From the NCBI GenBank assembly GCA_902806595.1, contig CADCXC010000037.1, forward strand, positions 3,100,001-3,164,000: a DNA stretch of 64,000 nucleotides, in the 5' to 3' direction. The translations under genes were made by a program, and so were the position numbers. The stretch is from Pyrenopolyporus hunteri. Lineage: Eukaryota; Ascomycota; Sordariomycetes; Xylariales; Hypoxylaceae. Under the pieces are notes generated by a model that saw only the letters and a list, made by a program, of their open reading frames with translations, searched no databases and was not told the DNA's origin. Shown here in pieces: positions 13,173 to 24,164 of the stretch; within the stretch, counting starts at the first letter, position 1, and the number at the start of each line of letters is the position of its first letter.

Positions 13173-16100
13173 TCATCGTCTATATCCCTGACCATAAGAA
13201 TTGTTGCCTCGATACCCGCCACGGTTATCATATTGTCGACGGTCACGGTAATCATGACTATCGCGTGGGGGAGGTGGCCTATTGTATTGACCATAACCGG
13301 TTTGAGGACCCGGTTGGTGCGCCCCTCCGTATCCTTGAATCCCGCCATAACCGCCTCCATAGTTTCCTCCGTAGTTTCCATATTGAGCGCCATATCCATT
13401 TCCGTACGTATCGCGGCCGCCACCAAGATGGGCCGGGGGTGGTGGAGGTGGCACTCCATTCCCGAATCCGGGAAAACCGGGGGGGGGCGGTACCCAACCT
13501 GGAGGTGGGACTGGAACAGGAGCTGGATATGAATTGTTATACCCGTTATAATACGTGGACGGCCGTTCAGACCTATCGGCCCGAGAATTCGGTCCGTAAT
13601 TAATCCTCTCTCTCCTGTTCCCCTCGTAGCTCTGGCGCCCAAGAGGCACGCCTCCATGACTTCGGCCAGAATTTCGCATCTTCCCCTTAAGCTCTTCCAC
13701 ATCACTGCGATTAAGTGCGGGTGCTGGCATCTTGACACCTCGCAAGAGCATGGACTTGTGGTTGTGCGCACTTTTTGGCATTTCGTAGTAGACCCTATTA
13801 TCAAGTTAGAAATTAGAGGACTCCTGTAGCATGTTAGATAAGTTCAGACACTTACGTTAACGATCGATCATCGTCAATATCAGGCATGGGCTTTCTCTCC
13901 AACGGATATTCCAAGGTACCATGGGGTAAATATTCGGGTATTTTTTCGACCTTTCCTGACAAGCCTTGACTCAAACGGGGGTCGAGTTCATATCTAGGCG
14001 CACCCTGCTTCTTGGAATAGAAGTGCGTGATTATGTCGTCGTATAACTCCTGGTTAGCCTCGGAGAGTAGGAGCACGTCCCTGCCAGGACTGTTACGGGC
14101 AGCATCTTCGGCGCTTAGGAGTGGATATTTCTCCTCTACTGCAGCGAGTAGTCGGGGCATCTCGATGAATGGAAGAAGTGCCACACCTTGCCACGCCATT
14201 TTTTTCCCATTGAGATCAACCTCAAAGTCTTCGGGGTAAAAGTCGATAATCGGGCTATCCGGGTCTGTCATAAGATTGTGAAAGACATCCGGAAGCACGT
14301 GCCGTGACGCGGCGGGCTGAACGCTCATAAGCTGTTCGAAGGGTTTCGCAATCCTACCCTTCTCAAAGCTGATCTCCATATTGCTGATGTCCACAAAATC
14401 CTGAGCAAATGGCGCGTAGTGGTATGGGTAGTACCATTCCCATGACGGACACCCCTGGAAGTAGTACCGCAAGACCCAAGCAAGTCCTTCAACGTAGGCT
14501 CGAGCGACTTTGCGGCGAAATTCAACATCCTTCGGGTCGACGTGGAACTTTTGTTCGTAGTACCTGTCAGCATAGCCTTCTTCCCATAGCCGAACCGCAT
14601 CTTCTGGCTCCTCGCCGGCGGCTGAATTGCTCGCGGGCGTATTCGCGTTATCCTCTTCCAGTATCGATGCTTTACGTTTACGGAGAGCAGACGGCGTCTC
14701 TGGCGTATCTCCGCTATTCTCTTCGGCGTCATTGTTGCTCGCTCCCGACTGGAGCGCCTGGATCCGGCTCTTGAGTACTGCGGCAGCGCTCTTATTTGCT
14801 ACGTTGGTGCCTTGGGTATCTCCCCGATTGACGATCATGTCGTGAGTGAGAGCCTTCGAAAGGCCACCAGGAAGGTCATTAGCGCTGTTATTATTACTTC
14901 GACCATTTTGATTATCGTTGCGCCCATTCCTTTGATCCTGAAGTTTCCGTCGCTTAAAACTAGCTTCCCGTCGCTGCTCGGTCTCTCTTCGCCGCCTGAA
15001 AATGGCATCCTCCTGTTTTGCCAGACCCTGAAGAATAAGCTGGGCCCTATCGAGATTAACGTGCCCATCCTTAGTGACAAATCCTCCCATGAAGGGAAGA
15101 TTATCCCGCCAAATAGCAGTTAACGTATCGATGCCGTTCTCGCGGATTTCAAGGGCAGGGAGATGGGGAAGGAAATCATTGCCAACGAAAGAGCACATAA
15201 ATACCCAATCATCGATGGCACGTTCTAAGTCAAAGTGGAATGGTAATCCAGGTACGTTAAGCTCGACGGCCAGATATTCTCGCAGGACCGAAACATGAAG
15301 CCAAATGAACGGCTTGAGAGGGAACGGTTTGTCTTTTTCATCAAATTCACCGTCTTTCTCTTTGGCTGCTCCACGGCAATTTTGCGCGTCATGACCTTTC
15401 TGGCCACAGAGCCTGCAAGTCTTCGTTTTGCCTTCTTGGAAGAATACATCTTCTCGGAGGACACGGAAATGGGGCTCGTGAGTAGCAAGTCCAAGCATGA
15501 TTAAGTCAGCATCCAAGCCGTAGATAACATGCCTCGTATTGGGGTCGTGGTCAGGAGAGGTTCTCTGAGAACGAATAAAGTTCATGATCTTATGCTCGCC
15601 CTCTCCGGGCACCGTGGCATCGGAGATGATGACTTTGGTATTGGCCCAACCGGGGTCAGTATTGAGCTTATAAGCACACCAATATCTCAAACTCGTTGCC
15701 AGCACATCCATGAAAGGTGTGCCGGGTGTAATACTGTTAGAATCGAAGGCTTTCTTAGTTACCTCCTCAAGCGACTCCGGTGGCGTCATACCACCATTTT
15801 GCTTCTTAATCATCTTCAGCAGCTCCTCCTTACCAGCCTGCTTTTCTTTGGCTTCCTGAGCGGAACGAAATCGCCGAGAACGCTGCTGGTTCATCTTGGC
15901 GCGGGGTGCAACGCCATCTACAACGCGGGTTAGTATAGACAATAATAACAACAACAGCAGCAACAAGAGGTTGTGGTATGTGCGGGAAATGACTTACCAA
16001 TAGCAATCATCAGCAATTTCCTTGGGCGAACCATGTTGACCACACGGTCGGTATACTTGAAAATCTCCAGCATCATTTCCTCCTCGTCCTTTGGAGGGGG

Positions 16101-16307
16101 TTTGTCTTCGGGATGAGAACAAGGATGCACGATTCCATTCATATCTAGGTATAGGTTGTCAAATTCCTCGCCGTTCGGATTAGGTCGGGTGGTGTCGACG
16201 GGGATGACGGTGCCATCTTCCATCTCGATGGGTCGGTCTTCTGCGACAGGAGATATAATCTTGGGATACTTGTTGGAAAGCCATCGGAAGGCAGCCGGAA
16301 TACCCAT
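13173..16307 (-). CDS. RAT1: 5'-3' exoribonuclease Rat1/Xrn2
   Basis: This nuclear exoribonuclease degrades RNA from a 5' monophosphate end and acts in transcription termination and rRNA processing. Exons are 15998-16307, 13856-15917 and 13173-13794, giving 997 aa with closed phases. The N-terminus MGIPAAFRWLSNKYP, the LYLDMNGIVHPC motif, GEGEHKIMNFIR and YGLDADLIMLGLA carry conserved acidic metal ligands of the XRN active site. A CCHC zinc knuckle (CRLCGQKGHDAQNC, about residue 270) separates Rat1 from cytoplasmic Xrn1, as does the length. The C-terminal 200 residues are rich in Pro, Gly, Tyr and Arg, probably disordered. Intron 1 (15918-15997) contains GTT/GCT triplets that read as a false polyleucine leader. 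The VYYEMPKS junction supports the last splice. Confidence 0.95.
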
Positions 16308-17379
16308 TCTAGCGGTATTGAAGTTGAGTGTTTCTTGAATATGAAGATGCTCGGCGCAGTAGTATTATGATAGGGGAAGCTCGGAGATAGGTAAACCAAG
16401 GAGTCTAGCCTGGGCTAAATATCCGGTGTCGATTCTCTGAAGGGGACGGAGGAATAAAAAGAAATGCGGATACGACAAGTCGCACGATAGATTGGCGCAT
16501 GGGGTGTAACAGACGTGTCAAGCTGGTGTGTCAGTGAGTTTGAACCGGACACAGTCAAGCGGCGGCCGAGATGACCCTTCGCTCACTACCTTTTCGACTC
16601 GCACAGCTTGGGTTACTTGGTAGAGAGACAGGACCGGACTATGGCGAAACAGCCGATTGAAATGACCGCAGTCGGATATGCCTACTTCTGTAAGGGGACA
16701 GAAAGAAGGCGCTCAAGTTGCGTCCTCAGCCGTATGAAGCGTGGTGGCCACAGAGATGATGACAATAATGCTGAATAAAGAAAGCTTGGGCGATGGTAAA
16801 AAGTCCAAGTCGCGAGCCTTGAAGAGACCCTTGTCGCGCTGCACGAGATAGAGTTCGCAGCCCGGGGGGGCGACGGCGGTGGATCCAAACGAATCAAATG
16901 CGAGCAGTGCAGGCAAAAGGTGGGTACCTAGGTATATGGTTATAGGTGCTTAGGTAAGGTACCCGCACAAGTAATTAGATACCGTATTCGCTTGTACAAG
17001 ATTCTTCTACGCAGTAAATACCTACATAGTAGGTACCTAGGTCTCGCCTCTACTGTGTACCTAGCCCGTATCACTAGGTACCAAGGTACCTCAGGTCTGC
17101 GAGGTAGGTACTACATCTAGGTAGGTACATGTAGCTATCGATATCTGGCCAAAAAAATAGGTACACGCCTAACTCATACATCTTTCCTGTCTACCACCAT
17201 AGAGGAGTTTAGGTATTATACATCTCCCTTGGACCAACAGTACCATACCGAAGCACCATATCCACCACGGACGCAGATATACGGCCCTGGTGGTCCTTTC
17301 TTACCCTCGACGGCACAAGTACAATGCACCTCAGTCGGTAGCTCTTCTGCCAATGGATTTGATGCGCAACGGCGAAACC

Positions 17380-17420
<41 letters not shown>

Positions 17421-17423
17421 CAA
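16308..17423. other. Divergent intergenic region between Rat1 and Uso1
   Basis: This 1.1 kb separates two genes transcribed away from each other and should contain both promoters. Bases 16920-17130 are a dense cluster of GGTACCTA-type palindromes. A CAG run lies at the Uso1 end (see separate entry). I see no gene. Confidence 0.6.
17383..17415 (+). repeat. CAG trinucleotide repeat in the Uso1 leader
   Basis: Eleven perfect CAG units end nine bases before the Uso1 ATG at 17424. In the Uso1 frame they would read as alanine and in another frame as glutamine. There is no upstream in-frame ATG before the repeat, so it is best seen as part of the 5' untranslated leader. Confidence 0.85.
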
Positions 17424-20400
17424 ACCATGTTCTCCAACATCACCTCTGCTCCGGCGAAGCAGTCTGTCAGCGAGACGATAACCATTCTCAGTGGCCGTCT
17501 TAGTTCAGCTACCCTCCTCGAAGACCGCCGCGCAGCCATCCTCGGCCTGCGAAGCTTCGCCAAAGAGTACCCTGCTTCGGTTGCGTCCGGTGCTCTGAGA
17601 AGTCTCATAGGCAGCCTTTCCAAAGATGGCGAAGACGTCGATACCGTCAAAGTGGTCCTCGAGACCTTGCTGATGCTTTTCAACCCAAACCAGGATAGCC
17701 CTGAAGCTTCCGAGGAGATTGCTCTTTGGTTAGCCGACGAGTTCACTCAACGTCAAGAAAATATAACGTTGCTCCTAGACTTTCTCGAGACCAATGACTT
17801 CTATTCTCGTCTATATTCCTTGCAGCTTCTTCTTGCCATCCTAGCGGCCCGTACCGAAAGAACCGAAATCTGCGTCTTCACCGCGCCTCTCGGCATTTCT
17901 AGACTAGTTGCCGTCCTTGACGACCGACGAGATGCCGTTCGTAACGAAGCGTTAACCCTCCTTACCTACCTAACGCCCTCGTCCCCCGACATTCAAAAGC
18001 TTGTGGCGTTCTCAAACGTATTTGGGAGACTCTTCACCATAATCGCAGCCGAAGGGTCTCTTTTTGAGGGCGACAGGGTAGTCGAGGACTGTCTAATCCT
18101 TCTCGCCAACCTTCTACGCTTGAACCCTTCAAACCAGTCTTTATTCCGCGAGGAGGGCTACGTTCCCCAGTTGGCGAAACTATTGGAAAGTACCTACCGC
18201 ACCGGAAAAGAGGAGGGGGCGGAGGTTGCCCATTGGGTTCAGGAACAGCGTAACAGAAACATATATGCTCTACTTGCCGTTATCCGTCTCTTCCTTGTCC
18301 CTGGTGCTGTAGGCACGCCGCAAAATCAAGCAGCCTTCTGGCAGCACGGCGTCCTCTACCACGCCTTACAACTTGCCTTTAGTCGCGATGCAGAAATGTC
18401 CATCAGAGCAGAGGTTCGAGCTCCTCCCTATCCCATTACCTGTATGCAAGATTTATTTACGTGTAAAGTAGGCTCTAACAACTTGCGCGGATATCATCAG
18501 AGGTAATTCCAGGCTCCAAGAGGCATTCGCACAGTTGCAGGTCCCTTCGGTGTTAGAGACGGCACCGCAAACCAACGGGCACGCGGGAAAGACGAATAGC
18601 ATTCCGGCTGTCTATGTGATCGACGGTCTACTAGATCTTGCATTAAGCGTGTTGACCACCCAGGCTTTTGATCTACGGCTAGCTGCGTGCCAGTGCATCA
18701 AGGCCTATTTTTTTAATCACCCCGAAGTCCGATTGCATTTTCTACGCCGAGCGATCGAGGGCCATACGTCTGGCGTAGACGAGACGGCCAACGTCCTAAC
18801 TACCTTACTTAGACCGTCGAGCGACTCAGGCTTGGTAGACCCCTACCGACCCTGGTTTGCGGCTGTCATCACATTCCATCTAATCTTTGAGGACGCCGAA
18901 GCGAAATCGCTCGCGATGTCTGTGACAGAAGGTGACGCGGAAAGCGGTGAAGAAGTCGTGACTAGCATCCAGACAATTACAGCTCATCTCGTCAGTGGAT
19001 TAGCCAGAGGAGATGACAACCGAGTTTCCGTGGGTTATTTGATGTTGTTGATAGGGTGGCTTTTCGAGGATCTCGACGGGGTCAACGACTTTCTAGGCGA
19101 AGGCAGCAATATTCAAGCTCTAGCACAAGAAGTTGTACGGCATATCCCAAACAGCGTCATAGTCCAGGGGCTATGTGCAATGGTTCTCGGGATCGTTTAC
19201 GAGTTCTCTACCAAAGACTCTCCAATCCCCCGTTCTACGTTACACTCCGTTCTTACGTCTAAAATGGGCCGAGATAAGTATATTGACTCTCTGACGAAGC
19301 TACGAAGCCATCCTTATATGAGGAACTTCGAGGTCATCCCGCAAAAAGCGGACAACGGGGGCAATTTGCCAGATGTCTTCTTTGACGCGACTTTTGTGGA
19401 TTTCTTCAAGGACAATTATAGTCGCATGATAAGAGCGATCGATCGTGACCCGGGCATGGAGATTTCAGTAGTAACCAATGGTATTCAAAAAGGCATATCC
19501 CGCGAGATGGTGGATTCGCTGCGTGCACAAGTCGATGAAAAGGAGCAGGCCTTACAGGCGGCTCTCGTTGATATGGCCTCCCTTAACGGGAAGCTCGGAC
19601 AAGAACAAGCAGACCATCGCCGAACCAAGGAAACTTCGGCCGCGGAATTGGCGAGAATAAGAAGCGTTAACGAGGCCATCCAACAACATCATGCCGAGGA
19701 AATCAAGTAAGTATGGTCTGTTACAGTCTAGATAGGACTACTTCTGACGCACGTAGAAAAATCGAGGCACAACAGCGACTGCGAGACGAATCGTATCAGA
19801 AGCAACTGGAGAATGTTCGAAAAGAGGCAGCCAAGGCAGCAGACGCCATCCACGCTGAATATCGGGACAAAGAAGTAGAATTACAGAGACAGCTCGAATA
19901 TATCCGCAAAACTGCCGAAGCCGAAGCAGCCCGCATTCAACGACGATCCGAAGCGGAAATGGCAGACCTCCGGGCTACGATTAGCCGTCTCGAGGTTGAC
20001 CTCATGAAGGTACGTGCAAATATATGAGCTTTGTGGCACCTTATTTAACGGTCGTACAGGCCAAAAAAACGAAAGCCGAGGAACTACATGCCATTCAAGA
20101 AGAATTCGCTACCAAACTATCCGCTGAGCAGTCAAGGGCAAAAGCAGCCGAAGAACGGTATTCGAGTCTTATGAAAGAATTATCGCAAAAGGAGGAGAAG
20201 TTAGAAGAGGTAACTAAAACACCCGCCCAGGCCTTGGCATTACACCTATTGATTTCTAGCAACAGTCTCGCAAGCAGGTAGAAGAAAGAGAGGAGCAAAA
20301 ATCGGCTGTTCAAGCCGAGTTGGACGACCTCTTAATGGTCTTCGGTGACTTGGAAGAAAAGGTTGAGAAATATAAGGTACGTTGGCACTTAATGGACGCA

Positions 20401-20534
20401 CGTCGCCCAACGCTCGATTATGCTAAAAGCCCTGCTCTTAGAAACGGCTCGTGGATCTAGGCGAAACCGTATCAGACGGCGAGGAGGAAAACGGCGACGA
20501 AGACGCAAACAATACGGATGACGATGTCGACTAG
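17424..20534 (+). CDS. Vesicle tethering factor Uso1/p115
   Basis: This cytoplasmic golgin-like tether acts in ER-to-Golgi vesicle docking upstream of SNARE pairing. The six exons are 17424-18413, 18472-19706, 19757-20009, 20060-20209, 20260-20376 and 20442-20534, giving 945 aa. Start ATG 17424 (MFSNITSAPAKQ) was chosen because the upstream frame opens only with a non-ATG codon and runs through a CAG repeat. Residues 1 to about 660 form the armadillo-repeat head, with LSSATLLEDRRAAILGLRSFAK near the start. From about 690 a heptad-rich coiled coil begins (MVDSLRAQVDEKEQALQAAL). The last 20 residues are acidic, as in the p115 C-terminal tail. The first donor, GTTCGA, is unusual, but the spliced product restores the conserved head sequence. 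Confidence 0.94.
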
Positions 20535-21265
20535 ACCGGCTTCGGCATACCTTAAAACATAACACGAACCCCCAATTCCCTTAATTCAAGGGGCGAGAGA
20601 GCACTGGTTGGACACTAGAAGTTATAAAACACTTAGCCCCATTTACCAAGCAATCCCCTTTGGGTTAATAAGGTAGGGTACCTATTGTAGATAGATAGGT
20701 ACCTCCATATAACCTCTACATAGGTATAATCCGTACCTACATGTACATACCTATTAAGACATTTACCGACGTAACACCGTAAAATACATGTACCTGCACA
20801 CCTAGGCACCTACATACATGTACACCTATACATACAGGTAGGTAGGTACCTATGTACAGCATTCCCTGGTTGGAATACATAGAGTACCTAGCGTACCTAG
20901 GAGAGATCGCATAGATCCATGTCTTAAATGTACCTACCTACCAGGTAGGTACCTAGGTAGGTATGCAACTATCAGAATACGATATCGTCCCATGTATCAT
21001 GTAGGTAGTTACCCGAGCCGTCACTAGACAACTGTGTACTTCGCTATTCCCACAAGAAATTCCTGATATTAACAATCATATATTACAACAACAACAACAA
21101 CGACGACCTAACTAACTTACCTAAGGTATCTAGGAAGTCCCTAGAGATATAGCTCAGTTACTAATATTTATAGCACACGGTCGCAATATTCACAAGGGTA
21201 AAAGAGAAGGAGGCGGAAAAGGGAAAATAAAATAAAATAAAATAAAATAAAACGCGAAGAGGGAA

Positions 21266-21297
<32 letters not shown>

Positions 21298-21408
21298 CTT
21301 ATCGATTCACACAGTGGTTAATTCCTTCTCTCCTCCCATAAACCCTACATCCTTCATTCGAAGCCATCTTGACCCGTGCTATAAAAATACAAATCCATCC
21401 ACCGTACA
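20535..21408. other. Intergenic region Uso1-PRMT3 with simple repeats
   Basis: This 870-base spacer separates two same-strand genes. It contains a dense GGTACCTA palindrome cluster at 20670-20960, an AAAAT run near 21224-21251 and a GA run near 21273-21297 just upstream of the PRMT3 start. The GA run may be promoter-proximal. I see no gene. Confidence 0.6.
20670..20960. repeat. Cluster of GGTACCTA/CCTAGGTA short palindromes
   Basis: TACCTA, GGTACC, CATGTAC and CCTAGG hexamers recur densely in both orientations. It is the same motif family as at 12180-12760 and in other spacers. Confidence 0.75.
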
Positions 21409-23601
21409 ATGAGTTCAACACCCCACAATGGGACGGACCGCCATCTGCCGAGCGAGTCCGAGGACTCAGACTCCCGAGACGAAGGGAGCTGGAGTGACGC
21501 CCAAGGGGAGGACGACGAGGAAGAGTCTCCCGAAGTCATCTCGTTACTCGATGATCGAGTCTTCTCCGACGTCATGTCAATGCTCGCGCACTGCAAGGAA
21601 AAGCATGGCTTCGACTTCCTGGGCGTCCGCCAGCGGTTGCAGCTCGACTTCCACGGATGCGTCAAGCTCATAAACTTCAGTGAGTTCCATTTGTTTGTTT
21701 GTTTGTTTGTTTGTTCGTTTCGTTGGATCTCTTACCCTTTATTCGATTATATGCCGTTAATACGTCATCTTGTTATACTATCTATACGAGAAAGCGTGTC
21801 GACTACTCTTTACACTTACAGATCTATCATATGCGGTAGTCCGAGCCGTATATATCTCGTCGTAACTTCCCGCCCCTTTCCCTTTTTGTGTCTGCTCGGT
21901 TTTTTTTTTTTTTTTCTAACGTCCTAGCAGTTCGCCAACGGGTGCATGAAGGCTTGGCCGTGACGGAGGATATCTCGTGGTCCGACATCGACCACGAGCA
22001 ATACTTGAAGCCGGTGCTCGACGACGACGCCGTCATCCTCGGGCTATTCGACTTGCCGGAGCTGAAGCCGGCGGCACAGGAGGGCGCCAGTTGTGACGAT
22101 ACGGCGCTGGTTGAGGATCTCCTAAAGCGCAATGGAGAGCTCCAAGAGGAACTAGGGCGCGTTAAGGCCCAGTTTAACAGCTACCGCGCCGCCGTACAAC
22201 AAACACTCGACGAGCGCTGGGGCACCGCCGACCAAGCGGAGGCTGATTTAACGGCCGCTACTGCTGCCGACCCAAAGAAGGCCAAGGAGGCTATTGATAA
22301 GGATGATGAGTCCAGGTACTACTGGGACTCTTACGCCGGAGCTGGTAAGTAACCTACCCGAACTCCCCTTCCGTTAATATACCAGGTTGGGTATGCTGCT
22401 GCTCTGTTTACTAATGACTTCTACCTGCCCAAGACATCCACGAGACCATGCTCAAAGACACGGTGCGCACCGATGCGTATCGAGACTTCATCTATAACAA
22501 CAAGCACCTCTTCGCTGGCAAAACTGTGCTGGATATAGGTTGCGGCACAGGTTAGTTCAACCAGCTCCCTAGTCTCCTTCATCTTCCACCCCCTTCTCTC
22601 GCACACTCCGCTTTCGCCTCGCCTCTCTTTTCGACTCTAATCCTAAAACAACACCAGGAATCCTCAGCATGTTTTGCGCCCGCGCAGGGGCCGCAAAAGT
22701 TATCGCCGTGGACGCGAGCGCTATTATCACTAAAGCGCAGGAAAACGCATTTCATAATGGGCTATCGTCCGTCATAACCTGCGTGCACGGGAGGGTCGAG
22801 GACGTTGCTCTACCTGTGGACGAGGTCGACATCATCGTTAGCGAGTGGATGGGATATTGCCTACTGTTCGAGGCTATGCTTCCCTCTGTGCTCTTCGCCC
22901 GTGACCGTTACCTTAAGCCTGACGGCCTGCTCGTCCCCTCCCACGCCAACCTCTGGCTCGCCCCTGTCGCCGACTCTCAGTACGTCGCCGACAATGTCTC
23001 CTTCTGGCGCGATGTTTACGGCTTTGACATGCGCGCCATGCAGGCTGGCATCTATGATGAGGTGCGCGTGCTGAGCTGGCCCTCCTCCTCCTCCTCCTCC
23101 TCTTCTCCCAATAGCACACTCCCCGGCCCGCCCAGCGCCTTCAAACTCCTAGACCTATACCAAACACAGGTTTCGGATCTATCCTTCACCGCGCCCTTCA
23201 CGAGTACGCTAGCCTACGGCATCGATGCCCCGGACGGCTTCCTGGTATGGTTTGACATATTCTTCTCGCCATGGCGGGACACGGCACGTAGCGCAGTGAA
23301 TTCCGACTCCCGCGCCGAAGACTGGGTTCGCGTCGACCCGGAGAACCGCGTGGCTTTTACAACAGGTCCGCACGGCCCCGATACTCACTGGAAGCAGGGT
23401 CTATTACTGTGCAAACCAACATCGCAGTCGGAGCAGAGGTCAAAGACTGGATCAGAAGGTAAAGTGAGCACGTCGGCGATGGAGGGAGTCCAGGACGTGA
23501 AGGGTGAGATATCATTCTCGGTCCCCGAGGACCACGCGCGCGGTTTATCCATTAAGATTACATGGAACGGCAATAAGGGGCAGGCATGGTCCCTGCGATA
23601 G
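21409..23601 (+). CDS. PRMT3-like protein arginine N-methyltransferase
   Basis: This SAM-dependent type I-like arginine methyltransferase belongs to a family known to act on ribosomal protein S2. Exons are 21409-21679, 21931-22344, 22434-22550 and 22658-23601, giving 581 aa. Residues 1-50 are acidic and serine-rich. A PRMT3-type zinc-finger remnant follows: HCKEKHGFDF keeps the two histidines, but the two upstream cysteines expected in the CxxC are absent. A helical linker leads to the catalytic core. Motif I VLDIGCGTGILSMFCARAGA lies near residue 260, the double-E loop SEWMGYCLLFEAM near 330 and the THW loop near 510. A serine run coded by a TCC repeat (near 23085-23107) lies in the barrel. 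Intron 1 is long for this gene set (251 nt), with GTTT and poly-T runs. Confidence 0.93.
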
Positions 23602-24164
23602 ATACGAGACGATTAGGGGAAGGAAAGCTAAGAAGGCGAGATGCGAAAAAAAAAAGAAGAAGAAAAAGACACTTTGGCATAAGCCTTACAAAATCCTAGG
23701 GTCGCCATGCTCAAAGGTAGTATAGATTTTAGCGTATAGAACAAACTCTTGGTAGTTCAGGCAAAAATACATAAGCATCTTATTGACTACGTCGCTCACG
23801 TATAGACTACAGTCCCTTACGATTAGATCACCGAATAAGGATATGAGGTCATTGTGATATACCACTTCTATTTATCGAAAGAGTGCTATTGTAGGTCTTG
23901 ACGACTACCTACCTATGCCTCAGCGGAGTGCTCTATATGAGCCTCTTAACGGTGCCCACGTTTCCACCTCATGCCGGCATACGTAGGTATCTATTCACAA
24001 CGGTGGCAGAGCTATTCAGACAGCTCCCTCGAGAAGCCAAGCACCTAAACCCCATGATCCAGCCCCTTCTGAACGCCTACCTTAATCAGAGTTCCATAAT
24101 CTATAATATCTAATAGCTGTCATGAGAACAGAAAGCTCATCAAGGCATAGAGGAATCCACGACC
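23602..24164. other. Convergent intergenic region PRMT3-MscS
   Basis: This 560-base spacer separates two convergent genes. An A-rich stretch (23645-23668) lies just after the PRMT3 stop. I see no gene; it should contain both 3' untranslated regions. Confidence 0.55.

Noticed and set aside
13064..13804. A 246-codon minus-strand frame over the Rat1 3' end
   Set aside because: It lies in another frame of the Rat1 last exon, whose proline/glycine-rich tail produces long spurious frames; the Rat1 frame joins by correct splicing.
15918..15997. A polyleucine start (MLLLLLLLL) apparently preceding the Rat1 core
   Set aside because: It is the translated first intron, with GTAAGT donor and a CTAAC...TAG acceptor; the true N-terminus MGIPAAFRWLS is in the upstream exon.
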